DNA from: DASRFA01 sp035651755
GTDB taxonomy: Bacteria; Desulfobacterota; Binatia; UBA12015
NCBI GenBank assembly: GCA_035651755.1
Contig: DASRFA010000043.1
Span: 62,001-126,000 of the forward strand
Reading direction: 5' to 3'
DNA: 64,000 nt
The notes beneath the pieces are model-generated. The model saw only the letters and a program-made list of their open reading frames with translations. It did no database searches and was not told the DNA's origin. Positions 23,824-31,048 of this stretch are shown in pieces. Numbering within the stretch: position 1 is the first letter of the stretch; each line of letters starts with the position of its first letter. Both the position numbers and the translations under genes were made by a program.

Positions 23824-24954
23824 TCAGTGCTGCAGGTGCGAACCGAATTCTTGCACCGTCAGGTTCCGTCCGGCGAGCGTGATGAGGTAGCGCTTCTGCA
23901 CGTTCTCGACGCCTCGGAGTTGCGTCCGACTGGCACCGCCCGTGTTGCAGACGTGCGCGAAGCTCCGTTCCATGCGCTCGGAGCGCAGGCGCTGAAGACG
24001 GCGGCTCTCCTCTCGACGGACTCGGCTGCGGTTGCCGTGGAAGGCGTCTCGCCACGCCGCTGGCTTGTCCGTCGAGCGACGTCCTGCTCGGTCGGCTCGC
24101 CCGGGGATGTAGGTGCGCAGATCGTAGGCCGCGCACTCCGCCAGCGTTTGCGCCTTGTGGTGGTCGCCCCTGTCGGCGACGAGCTCGCTGGCGAAGGCAT
24201 CGCTTCCCTGATCCGCGGGATAGATCGTCGCCGCGACCCAGATCGACCACGTGCTCGGCCTTGTAGGCGAGGTGCGTCCGGCCGTCCTGGAAACCCGCTT
24301 CCTTCGCTTGCGATCGTGCCTGCGCGCGTCCTGCTCGCTCGGATTCTCGATCCCGGCTTCCTCCGCTAGGCGCTTGATGTCCTTCTTCCAGGCCTCGCCG
24401 CTGTCGTGGCGCACGATCGACTTCATCGCCGCTTTGGCCTCCAGCATCGTCGCGTCGACGGCGAGCGTCTTTTTGCGATAGAGCCCGCGCTCGATCAGGA
24501 TGCGCAGCACGAATGCGAAGACCTCCTCGTGAAGCTCCAGCGGCAGCCGCTGGCGGATTACCGTGAGCGAAGAGTGATCGGGAACTCGCTCCGACATCCG
24601 GAGGCCGAGGAACTGGCGCAGCGCCAAGCTGTAGCTGCAGCGCCAGGCGATCCCTTGCTGGGAATCGATCCCCTCCAAGTACCCGAGCATCGCCATCCGG
24701 AAGTACGTCCCGGGCGGGATCGATGGCCGGCCCTGCGCCGTCGCGTAGTGCGGCCGGCAGAGGTCCTCGACGAATCGATCGACGCCTGCCTCTTCCAGCA
24801 CCCGATTCACCCTCTCGTAGAACGGATGCCCCGGCGAGCGCGGCAGCTCGGTCGTCGCCACCCACCGCCCTTCTTCCACTGCACCCCGTCGACCCAGCGC
24901 CATCCTCATCCATCTCTCGCTGCGCTTCCTACGCTCCGCGATCTCCGCGGACAA
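23824..24954 (-). pseudogene. Transposase of an IS1182/IS5-like element, probably frameshifted
   Basis: The frame from 24954 gives HPFYERVNRVLEEAGVDRF, RPSIPPGTYFRMAMLGYLEG, the DDE-type segment LAVDATMLEAKAAMKSIVRH and a C-terminal ENVQKRYLITLAGRN. In the middle the conserved DGRTHLAYKAEHVVDL appears in a different frame before coding returns, which indicates two compensating indels and a damaged core. The right end (24968-24985, GAGTTTTTCAATGGACTG) looks like an IS terminus. The element sits inside the integron and split a cassette. Confidence 0.75.
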
Positions 24955-24982
24955 CTGGGAGCTGCGAGTTTTTCAATGGACT

Positions 24983-24989
24983 GTTAGCT
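24983..24989 (+). repeat. Orphan attC R' box after the IS
   Basis: GTTAGCT directly after the IS end resembles the R' half of an attC whose remainder was lost when the IS inserted. It precedes the SDR cassette. The match to GTTRRRY is imperfect (C at the sixth position). Confidence 0.3.
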
Positions 24990-25095
24990 CGAAAAGTGAG
25001 ACCGCGAAAAGGGAACGGAACGCCCTCAACCTGACACTTCGCGAAGAGAAAGTCCCGGAATCATCCCGGACTACGACACGCAAGAGGACTTCCTT

Positions 25096-25890
25096 ATGTC
25101 AAAGGCGCTAAGGGTTTTGATTACAGGTGCGGCACGCGGCATAGGAATGGCAACGGCGCAGGTACTTGCCAACCGAGGACATTCAGTCGTCGCCACCGAC
25201 GTATCCGCGTTGAGTGGATTGGAAGGCATCCAGGCACATGTACTCGATGTCACCAGCGACGACTCCGTGGCGCGATGTCTTAAAGACGTTGGTCCACTCG
25301 ATGCAATCGTCAACAACGCAGCCATATCTGGCGGAGGGCCGGTGGAAGGCTATCCACTTGATCGTTTCCGACAGATGTTCGAGACAAACACGCTCGGCGC
25401 GCTGCGCGTAATCCAGGCGGTCTTGCCCGCCTGGCGAAAGCGGGGTTCCGGCGTCATCGTAAATGTGTCGAGCGTGAACGGCCGAGTCTCATCGCCGCTC
25501 CGAGCAGCGTACAGCGCCTCCAAGTTCGCGCTCGAAGCTTTGACGGAATCACTGCACCTGGAAGTCCGTCACTTTGGAATACGCAGCGTATTGATCGAGC
25601 CCGGAAACATCGCTCCTGGCATGAAAGCGAGCGAGCCTCATAAAGGACCAGCCGACTATGCCGGACTTTGGGAGCAGTGGGCCGGAGCCGATACCAAAAT
25701 GACGGGGCCATCTAGTCTGCCCGGGCCCGAAGTCGTCGCATTGGCCATCGCCAGTGCAATCGAAGACCCAGCGACACCGCTCCGTGTACCGGTCGGCCAA
25801 GACGCTGAGATGATTTTGGGCTTGCGAAGAAGCCTCGACGATCAAGCATTCGAAGATGCAATGAGAAAGGCCGTTGGGCTTACGTGGTGA
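25096..25890 (+). CDS. Cassette 6: short-chain dehydrogenase/reductase
   Basis: The product has 264 residues from ATG 25096. The Rossmann motif is TGAARGIGMA (residues 11-20). DVTSDD, NNAAISGGG, the catalytic serine in NVSSVNGR and YSASK follow, then IEPGNIAPGM. It is a classical SDR of the same broad type as the chromosomal gene at 4876, but too diverged to be a recent copy. GC is lower than in the backbone. The 3' flank carries a partial R'-like GTTAGC and an IS-end-like stretch rather than a full attC. The substrate is unknown. Confidence 0.85.
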   Translation: MSKALRVLITGAARGIGMATAQVLANRGHSVVATDVSALSGLEGIQAHVLDVTSDDSVARCLKDVGPLDAIVNNAAISGGGPVEGYPLDRFRQMFETNTLGALRVIQAVLPAWRKRGSGVIVNVSSVNGRVSSPLRAAYSASKFALEALTESLHLEVRHFGIRSVLIEPGNIAPGMKASEPHKGPADYAGLWEQWAGADTKMTGPSSLPGPEVVALAIASAIEDPATPLRVPVGQDAEMILGLRRSLDDQAFEDAMRKAVGLTW

Positions 25891-25985
25891 TTGAAACGCT
25901 GCCGGCCGCGCTCCGTTAGCAGCCCGTTGAAGAATGCCGCTCTTCGTTCCGGATAGTCGCGCGCCCAGGGGTTACTGCGTTCGCC

Positions 25986-26079
25986 GTCTAACAAAACGTT
26001 GCAGCGGACGCACCGGCGCCTGTCTCGTCATGGTCGATCGGCTGCGTGCGGCGCGCCGCTGAACGCTGGGTCGTTGGAC
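25986..26079 (+). repeat. attC site 6
   Basis: This 94-bp site runs from R'' GTCTAAC (25986-25992) to R' GTTGGAC (26073-26079). The L boxes are ACGTTGCAGCGG and CCGCTGAACGC. The 25891-25985 stretch before it contains no gene, only a TTAGCAGCCCGTTGAAGAA piece like an IS terminus. Confidence 0.85.
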
Positions 26080-26115
26080 AGCCGAGATCATGACGTCGCG
26101 CAGTGGGCAGCATTC

Positions 26116-27027
26116 ATGACCACACTCCTAGTCGGTTTCGACTCCGCGTGGACACCCCAGAACAGCGGGGCCATCGTTGCCGTCGTCCGAGCTGATGAAG
26201 GAAAGCTTATCGAACTCGGTTCACCGCACGTCGCCGGATGGCGTGATGCCGAAGAGAGGATTGTACGGTGGCAACGTGACGAGAAGGTCACTCGAACAGT
26301 TGTGCTGCTGGATCAACCGACGATCGTGACGAACACTGCGGGCCAAAGACCCGTCGAGAATGTGGTCGCGTCGCTGGTGAGCCGTCGCTTCGGGGGAATG
26401 CAGCCCGCAAACACTGCGCGGACCGAGATGTTTGGGGAGGGCGCTCCCGTCTGGCGGTTCCTGGAGCGGTTCGGTGGCGCTGCAGACCCGCACCGGCCCC
26501 TGATGCAGACGCGCGTATTCGAGACCTATCCGGTGCTGATCATGATCGCGCTTGGATGGATGCTGCCGGATGCACGGCGCTCCGGCGGCCGGCTGCCGAG
26601 GTACAACCCCGACCGAGGCAGGACGTTCTCGGCCGTGGACTGGCGTCACGTCTGTCAGCGCATCCGGACGGAGTTCGAAGCGCGCCGACTCTCTGGGCTC
26701 GCCAAGTGGCTCGACAACGCCGCTGCGAACGCGCGGCCGCGGAAACGCGACCAGGATTGTGTCGATGCCTGCATTTGTCTGCTGGCGGCGCTTTACCTAG
26801 TCGAACGGCGGGAGTGTTTGATGATCGGCAACACGCACACGGGCTACATCGTTGTGCCCTCGGGAAGAGAATTGCAGTCCGAGCTCGAGGCGCGTTGCGC
26901 CAAGACAGGTCGAGCTCACGCGGAGTGGCTGACGTGGTTCATGTGCCCTGCCGATTACGTGGAGCCGCTGTCCAACAATCGCCTCCAGCAAGCGGCGCTT
27001 CGCGCCGCAGCTGATGCCGATCGTTAG
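26116..27027 (+). CDS. Cassette 7: DUF429 family protein
   Basis: The product has 303 residues from ATG 26116. It begins TTLLVGFDSAWTPQNSGAIV with the conserved Asp of the RNase-H-like DUF429 fold. It continues with VVLLDQPTIVTNTAGQRPVE, FETYPVLIMIALGW, the KRDQDCVDACICLLAALY segment and MIGNTHTGYIVVP, all typical of the family. The biochemical role of DUF429 is not established. The last 17 or so residues (NNRLQQAALRAAADADR) are encoded by the attC itself, so the natural C-terminus is a read-through of the recombination site. Confidence 0.8.
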   Translation: MTTLLVGFDSAWTPQNSGAIVAVVRADEGKLIELGSPHVAGWRDAEERIVRWQRDEKVTRTVVLLDQPTIVTNTAGQRPVENVVASLVSRRFGGMQPANTARTEMFGEGAPVWRFLERFGGAADPHRPLMQTRVFETYPVLIMIALGWMLPDARRSGGRLPRYNPDRGRTFSAVDWRHVCQRIRTEFEARRLSGLAKWLDNAAANARPRKRDQDCVDACICLLAALYLVERRECLMIGNTHTGYIVVPSGRELQSELEARCAKTGRAHAEWLTWFMCPADYVEPLSNNRLQQAALRAAADADR

Positions 27028-27029
27028 GC
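26970..27029 (+). repeat. attC site 7 (overlaps the DUF429 reading frame)
   Basis: This 60-bp site runs from R'' GTCCAAC (26970-26976) to R' GTTAGGC (27023-27029). CTCCAGCAAGCGGCGC pairs with GCGCCGCAGCTGA. The stop codon of the preceding gene falls within the R' box. Confidence 0.8.
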
Positions 27030-27070
27030 CTCACACCCAATTCCGAAACTCACACCCGGAGGACCGAACG

Positions 27071-27412
27071 ATGACGAAGTACCTTGTCTCCTTCCCCGGA
27101 TCGGCGATGGACATCTCCGACGAAGACATGGCTGCCGTCGGCGAAGCGGCACACGCGGTCATACGCGAGGCGAAGGATGCCGGCGTCTATGTGTTCGGCG
27201 GTGGTATCAATGAGGACGTCCCGCCGCTGATGGTCGCCGCCGACGGCACCGTCACGAACGAGACCTACCCGCAGACCAAGGAGTTCGACGGCGGCTTCTG
27301 TGTCCTGGAACTCCCGTCGCGCGAAGCCGCCGTCCAATGGGCCGCGAAGATCGCCAAAGCCTGCCGCTGCTCGCAGGAACTCCGCGAGTTCGGGTACGAC
27401 CCCGAAGGCTGA
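27071..27412 (+). CDS. Cassette 8: YCII-related (DGPF-domain) protein
   Basis: The product has 113 residues, with ATG 27071 after CCGGAGGACCGA. The pattern TKYLVSFPG, EAAHAVIREAKDAGVYVFGG, MVAADGTVTNETYPQTKEF, DGGFCVLELPSREAAVQWA and AKAC matches the YCII/DGPF fold, a ferredoxin-like alpha/beta barrel. These proteins often sit near ECF sigma factors, and some bind small ligands, but no reaction is known. The next attC begins about 110 bp after the stop. Confidence 0.8.
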   Translation: MTKYLVSFPGSAMDISDEDMAAVGEAAHAVIREAKDAGVYVFGGGINEDVPPLMVAADGTVTNETYPQTKEFDGGFCVLELPSREAAVQWAAKIAKACRCSQELREFGYDPEG

Positions 27413-27524
27413 CCGGCGAGGTCGCAGCCCGATGCGAACGAGGAGGTCCTTTCTGCCTCTACTTTCTTCATTGCCATGAACTTCGGACAGGCAACATGCC
27501 CAAGCGCCTCGATACATCCCTGAG

Positions 27525-27602
27525 GCCTAACCCTTCGTTGCACCCGACTCGCTACAGCGGGCTTCGCCCGCTTCCGCGGGCGGCCGAACTCAAACGTTAG
27601 AG
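27525..27602 (+). repeat. attC site 8
   Basis: This 78-bp site runs from R'' GCCTAAC (27525-27531) to R' GTTAGAG (27596-27602). The central GCGGGCTTCGCCCGC is a strong hairpin. The same core recurs at 28757-28834. The 27413-27524 stretch before it holds no gene. Confidence 0.8.
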
Positions 27603-27609
27603 ACGACAG

Positions 27610-27975
27610 ATGACCTTGGGGAGACGGGACAAGCTGATCTATCTGGTGGCCGCGCTCCCGATCGTGGCGACGGTCACATTGTACTCGCTGGTGCTGTTGG
27701 TTTATCTCCGCACGGGCTACTGGCCGTACCGACTGGAGCCGGGTCAGCAACTCACTGACACCGTGGGAGACTTCGCGACGATCGTCGGCCTACTTCTTCT
27801 CCCGGCGTTGACCGCCATCTCGCCGCTGGTGTTCTTCATTCCCGTGGTGGCGTCCCTCTTCGCCCCATTTCGCTACCTACGTGGACCTGCCGTAATGTAC
27901 CTCTTTTCATGGAGCCTCTGGGCTCTCTTCGTGTGGCGTGACCCTGGCGGTATCTATGACTGGCTATTGGATTGA
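27610..27975 (+). CDS. Cassette 9: small membrane protein of unknown function
   Basis: The product has 121 residues from ATG 27610. Three predicted membrane helices lie at about residues 10-32 (LVAALPIVATVTLYSLVLLV), 58-82 (GLLLLPALTAISPLVFFIPV) and 92-107 (AVMYLFSWSLWALFVW). No family was recognised. The start lies only 8 bp after the R' box of attC 8, so translation must use a short leader (GACGACAG). The stop is just before attC 9. Confidence 0.65.
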   Translation: MTLGRRDKLIYLVAALPIVATVTLYSLVLLVYLRTGYWPYRLEPGQQLTDTVGDFATIVGLLLLPALTAISPLVFFIPVVASLFAPFRYLRGPAVMYLFSWSLWALFVWRDPGGIYDWLLD

Positions 27976-27977
27976 CC

Positions 27978-28035
27978 GTCTAACTTCGCGCTGCAGCGGA
28001 CCGACTGCGCCGGCCGCTGAGCGCCGGCGTTAGGC
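27978..28035 (+). repeat. attC site 9
   Basis: This 58-bp site runs from R'' GTCTAAC (27978-27984) to R' GTTAGGC (28029-28035). CGCGCTGCAGCGG and CCGCTGAGCG form the inner stem. Confidence 0.85.
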
Positions 28036-28053
28036 GCCGGCAAGGCCTCGCCC

Positions 28054-28710
28054 ATGCGAACACGACTGCCGATAAAACCGCTCGCCCTCGCCGGCATTGT
28101 CGGGCCGATCGGCTTCATCATTCTTGTGGTCGTCCAGGGCATCATGCAGCCCGATTACAGCCACATCGCGATGCCGATCAGTGCCTTGGCGGCGTGGCCG
28201 GCCGGTTGGATCCAGAACTTGAATTTCTTCATATTCGCGCCGTTAATGGCGGCGTTTGCGATCGGTCTGAATAATGCAATCCGACCGACCCGCTTCGGAT
28301 TCTTAGGCATCGCCCTGTTGCTCGCGAATTCCCTCGGCCTATTCATGGCTGGGCTCTTTCACTGGATCAACGTGGACAGCGTCCCGACGGAGACTCCAGA
28401 ACACGTCGTTGCAGCGGTGCTCACATTCTCTAGCGCCAGCATTGGGCTGGCGGTGCTCTCTCGTCGAATGAACGTAGACCCGCGATGGCACGATCTTTCA
28501 GCGTACGTATTCGGCACTGGCCTGGTGATGCTGGCGCTGTTCATCTCTGTCGGTGGCTTCGCCATTGACGAGGGTGCGCCGTTGCATAGGTGGGCCGGAT
28601 TCCTGCAGCGCGTCTTAGTAACGGTGTGGTTCACCTGTCTGCTTGTAATGGCGCGGAGAGTCCTTCGCGTTGCTCGAGAAGACTCATTGCCTTCGCCAGA
28701 CCGTCCATGA
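28054..28710 (+). CDS. Cassette 10: DUF998 family membrane protein
   Basis: The product has 218 residues with six predicted helices. The first is LALAGIVGPIGFIILVVVQG. The segment PDYSHIAMPISALAAWPAGW, with its conserved His-Ile-x-x-Pro-Ile-Ser, is the signature of DUF998 proteins. Further helices include FIFAPLMAAFAIGLNN and FGTGLVMLALFISVGGF. Function is unknown. The gene begins 18 bp after attC 9 and is followed by a shortened attC. Confidence 0.75.
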   Translation: MRTRLPIKPLALAGIVGPIGFIILVVVQGIMQPDYSHIAMPISALAAWPAGWIQNLNFFIFAPLMAAFAIGLNNAIRPTRFGFLGIALLLANSLGLFMAGLFHWINVDSVPTETPEHVVAAVLTFSSASIGLAVLSRRMNVDPRWHDLSAYVFGTGLVMLALFISVGGFAIDEGAPLHRWAGFLQRVLVTVWFTCLLVMARRVLRVAREDSLPSPDRP

Positions 28711-28723
28711 ATGAGTATCCGCC

Positions 28724-28834
28724 GCCTAACAAACGTATGCAGCCGTGGCGTTAGCAGGCTGATTCTTCGTTGCACCCGACTCGCTACAGCGGGCTTCGCC
28801 CGCTTCCGCGAGCGGATGAACTCAAACGTTAGCC
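28724..28834 (+). repeat. attC site 10 (shortened) in tandem with a second attC lacking R''
   Basis: A 33-bp site (R'' GCCTAAC at 28724-28730, R' GTTAGCA at 28750-28756) is followed directly by a second site. The second site's core (CTTCGTTGCACCCGACTCGC and the GCGGGCTTCGCCCGC hairpin) is almost identical to attC 8, and it ends in R' GTTAGCC (28828-28834). Its R'' has degenerated to GGCTGATT. The tandem probably marks a deleted or empty cassette. Confidence 0.65.
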
Positions 28835-28995
28835 CCATTGGACGTGGGACATGAGCGTCGACGAATTCGTGAAGCTGGTCGAATCGGTCACGAAGCCGAT
28901 CGGAGTCTCGTATGGCCCGCGATCGTCGCTTTCGTCCTCGCACGCTTCGGTCAGGACCTTCGAGCCAATGCGGAGTACTGCAGGGAGACCGCCGA

Positions 28996-29427
28996 ATGTC
29001 TACAAACGACCTCACCAACGCCATCGAACAGAGCCACGCGGCCCTCGGCGCGATACTCAAAGGTGACCCGACCGTCTACCAAGCGTTGTATTCGTCAGCA
29101 GACGATGTGACCCTGGGAAACCCATTTGGTCCGTACGTACGTGGTCGGCAGAAAGTAGCGCAAACGCTTGCTGGCGCCGCCTCGCACTACCGCGACGGCG
29201 AGGTCGTCGAGGTCGAACTGATAGCCAAGTACGTCTCCGACACGCTCGCCTGCATCGTCGAGGTGGAGCGGGGCCGAGCCAAGGTCGGGGGTGCCAAGGA
29301 GGAAGCACCAGTAGCGGTCCGCGTGACCAGTGTGTTTCGACTGGAGAGCGGAAGCTGGAAGCTCGTTCACCGTCATGCAGACCCGATTACGAGTCCCCGT
29401 CCAGCAACATCGGTGATCAGTCGGTAG
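28996..29427 (+). CDS. Cassette 11: NTF2/SnoaL-like protein
   Basis: The product has 143 residues from ATG 28996. NAIEQSHAALGAILKGDPT, YSSADDVTLGNPFGPYVRG, VEVELIAKYVSDTLACIVEV and VTSVFRLESGSWKLVHRHAD follow the cone-shaped NTF2-like fold (DUF4440/SnoaL-like), which binds small hydrophobic ligands or acts as an isomerase. An earlier ATG at 28851 opens a short unrelated frame (MSVDEFVKLVESVTKPIGV) with its own ribosome-binding site. That may be the relic of another cassette gene or of a frameshifted N-terminal extension. Confidence 0.72.
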   Translation: MSTNDLTNAIEQSHAALGAILKGDPTVYQALYSSADDVTLGNPFGPYVRGRQKVAQTLAGAASHYRDGEVVEVELIAKYVSDTLACIVEVERGRAKVGGAKEEAPVAVRVTSVFRLESGSWKLVHRHADPITSPRPATSVISR

Positions 29428-29483
29428 TGCGCCGGTAACTGTAGTCGAGCGCAATGCGTGCGGGGAAGCGCGCTCGTCGACGC

Positions 29484-29545
29484 GCGTAGCTCGCGCTTGC
29501 AGCGGACGGCGCTGCGCGCCGCCGCTGAACGCCAAGTCGTTGGAT
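29484..29545 (+). repeat. attC site 11 (degenerate R'')
   Basis: R' GTTGGAT (29539-29545) is perfect, and the inner GCAGCGGACGGCGC / GCGCCGCCGCTGAACGC stem is intact. The R'' box is degraded to GCGTAGC (29484-29490). The layout matches attC 9 base for base over much of the left arm. Confidence 0.65.
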
Positions 29546-29568
29546 CGCCTGCTCTATCCGGTGCCGAA

Positions 29569-29733
29569 GTGAAGCCTCGCATCATGTACATCGAGCAACG
29601 TGGCCGAGTCGCCGCCTCGGGCCGCATCGGCCGCGCGACTTGCTCTGCGCGACGGTCGGCGCGACCATCGGTGCCGGGCCGCCTGCGGTCGAAGGGACCG
29701 CAGGCTCGGTCTCGAACGCGGCCCGGCAGCTGA
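29569..29733 (+). pseudogene. Cassette 12: degraded small open frame
   Basis: GTG 29569 opens a frame starting KPRIMYIEQRG and GRIGRAT. I associate that opening with a small cassette-type protein family that begins MKxRxMYIE. After about 25 residues the resemblance ends and the frame becomes arginine/serine-rich, which suggests a frameshift. It is too short and degraded for functional assignment. Confidence 0.3.
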
Positions 29734-29788
29734 GCGCCGGGGTCGCTAGCGAGATCGCGAGGACTGGGAGAAGAGGCGCTGCGTGGGG

Positions 29789-30022
29789 ATGGAGTTCGAG
29801 ATCATCGGTTCGATTCGCGACGCGGGGACGATCGCGCCCGGTCCGTCTGTTCGCGCTCGAGGGCGGTTGCGACGGCTCTACGGCCGCGGCCGGTGGCGAA
29901 AACGCAAGGGGACAGCGAAGGTCCGTTTGCCGGATGGCGTCGTCCGCGACGCCGAGGTGCATTGGTAGGAGGCGAGCGGTATCGCCAGACGAGAAGTGAA
30001 GATCAAGCGTTTGGTGGAGTGA
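29789..30022 (+). pseudogene. Small conserved protein interrupted by an in-frame TAG
   Basis: From ATG 29789 the frame reads MEFEIIGSIRDAGTIAPG, then RLRRLYGRGRWRKRKG and VRLPDGVVRDAEVHW, where a TAG (29966-29968) stops it. The same frame continues past the stop with EASGIARREVKIKRLVE and a TGA at 30022. In the family as I recall it the C-terminus reads HWYEAHGIGRKExKIKR, so the TAG stands exactly where Tyr is expected. This looks like a nonsense mutation (TAC/TAT to TAG) in an otherwise intact gene. Function is unknown. Confidence 0.6.
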
Positions 30023-30026
30023 CCGA

Positions 30027-30266
30027 ATGGCGCACAAGACAAGAATGAAGAAGCGGTTCGTCGTATGCGTGCGCAACACCGGATACCCGGCGTCGCTAGA
30101 GTTGCGGAAGATCTACCAGGCTCTGGCCGATCCAGAAGGAGAGGCACATGGCCTGATTCGCGTCATTGACGAATCGGGTGAGGACTACCTCCATCCCCAA
30201 AAGTTCTTCATGTCGCTGGACTTGCCGCAGCCAGTGGAAAGCGCTTTGCGACGAGTGGCGGGATGA
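30027..30266 (+). CDS. Small conserved hypothetical protein
   Basis: The product has 79 residues from ATG 30027 (or ATG 30045). KRFVVCVRNTGYPASLELRK, IYQALADPEGEAHGLIRVID and ESGEDYLHPQKFF are strongly patterned, and I recall them as a small bacterial family usually encoded next to the preceding gene. The hydrophobic N-terminal strand and the RVIDESGEDYL turn suggest a small SH3-like beta-barrel. The pair could be a toxin-antitoxin-like module, but nothing in the sequence proves it. Confidence 0.6.
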   Translation: MAHKTRMKKRFVVCVRNTGYPASLELRKIYQALADPEGEAHGLIRVIDESGEDYLHPQKFFMSLDLPQPVESALRRVAG

Positions 30267-30294
30267 TTGTCGCTGGAAGCACATCGCCCGCCGT

Positions 30295-30376
30295 CGCTAA
30301 CACCACGCTGGAGCCGGCCGGCTCGAACTCCCCCGTGGAACACGAGCCCTTCCGCGCCGGCGGCTCAGCGTGAGCG
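30295..30376 (+). repeat. attC site 12 (last recognisable site)
   Basis: R'' CGCTAAC (30295-30301) faces GTGAGCG (30370-30376), which differs from a perfect complement at one base. Between them CCACGCTGGAGCCGGC pairs imperfectly with GCCGGCGGCTCAGCGTG. Confidence 0.65.
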
Positions 30377-30401
30377 ATAGACACATTCAGGAGAGACTCT
30401 C

Positions 30402-30734
30402 ATGGTCACCTGCTACCTCAGATACGTCATCGATCCCCACAAGCTCGCGGAGTTCGAGACCTACGCGAAGATGTGGATCCCACTGGTCGACAAGCTCGGC
30501 GGGAAGCACCATGGATATTTCTTGCCGCACGAGGGGCCGAATAACATTGCGCTCGCTCTCTTTAGTTTTCCAAGCTTGGCTTCTTACGAAGAATACCGGG
30601 CCAGGGCGGCATCCGATCCGGACTGCCAAGCAGCCATCGCGTATTACAAGGACACGCGCTGCTTCCTCAGCTTCGAGCGCAGTTTCATGCGACCCGTCCT
30701 CAAAGGAGAAGGCGTCTCCAAAGGCGCCCTATGA
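30402..30734 (+). CDS. NIPSNAP family protein
   Basis: The product has 110 residues, with ATG 30402 after AGGAGAGACTCTC. VTCYLRYVIDPHKLAEFETY, WIPLVDKLGGKHHGYFLPHE and ALFSFPSLASYEEYRARAAS are the classical NIPSNAP repeat, a dimeric alpha/beta-barrel of the ferredoxin-like superfamily. The role is unknown. It directly follows the last attC and may be an immobilised cassette. Its TGA overlaps the next ATG. Confidence 0.85.
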   Translation: MVTCYLRYVIDPHKLAEFETYAKMWIPLVDKLGGKHHGYFLPHEGPNNIALALFSFPSLASYEEYRARAASDPDCQAAIAYYKDTRCFLSFERSFMRPVLKGEGVSKGAL

Positions 30735-31048
30735 TTAGAGATACGCTCAAGCAGGAATCGGGGAAGGGCCTGTTCCTGGGAGGCCTGAAGCTCCCGATGG
30801 CGTCGGCGGAGCTGGGATTGATCGACGAGTACGAGTTCGTGGTGCAGCCCAGGCTGGCGGGCCTTGGGCCGACGTCGTTCGCCGGGCTGTCGAAGCCTCT
30901 CGACTCGGGGCTCGTGAGCCGGCTCGAGTTCGGCTCGGGGGCGGTGGCGATGCGGTATGAGCCGAGAGAGTCGCCATTCCGACCAGCGACCAACATGGAA
31001 GCGGTTCAACGGCCGCTGAAAGAGGATCACGACGGAGAAGCGATATGA
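30731..31048 (+). pseudogene. 5'-truncated dihydrofolate reductase/RibD-C family gene
   Basis: The 105-residue frame corresponds to only the C-terminal half of the family: GKGLFLGGLKLPMASAELGL, IDEYEFVVQPRLAGLGPT, RLEFGSGAVAMRYEPRES. It aligns closely with residues from about 105 to the end of the intact gene at 34629, also at the DNA level. The N-terminal half with the cofactor-binding strands is absent. It has an ATG overlapping the NIPSNAP stop, so it could still be translated, but a functional reductase is unlikely. Confidence 0.7.

Larger units (their letters stand above)
18411..30376 (+). mobile_element. Sedentary chromosomal integron: integrase, attI and a cassette array
   Basis: The element comprises an IntI-type integrase, an attI-like core and about twelve cassettes delimited by attC sites. 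The sites carry R'' boxes GTCTAAC or GCCTAAC and R' boxes such as GTTAGGC, GTTAGAC and GTTGGAC. Cassette genes face the same way and have visibly lower GC and different codon choice than the flanking backbone. Two decayed insertion sequences interrupt it. The integrase is oriented with its 3' end toward the array, an inverted arrangement compared with class 1 integrons. The right boundary is placed at the last recognisable attC, but degraded sites suggest a formerly longer array. Confidence 0.85.

Noticed and set aside
23755..24369. A 204-codon plus-strand frame over the IS element
   Set aside because: It is antisense to the transposase and starts in the attC; no recognisable domain.
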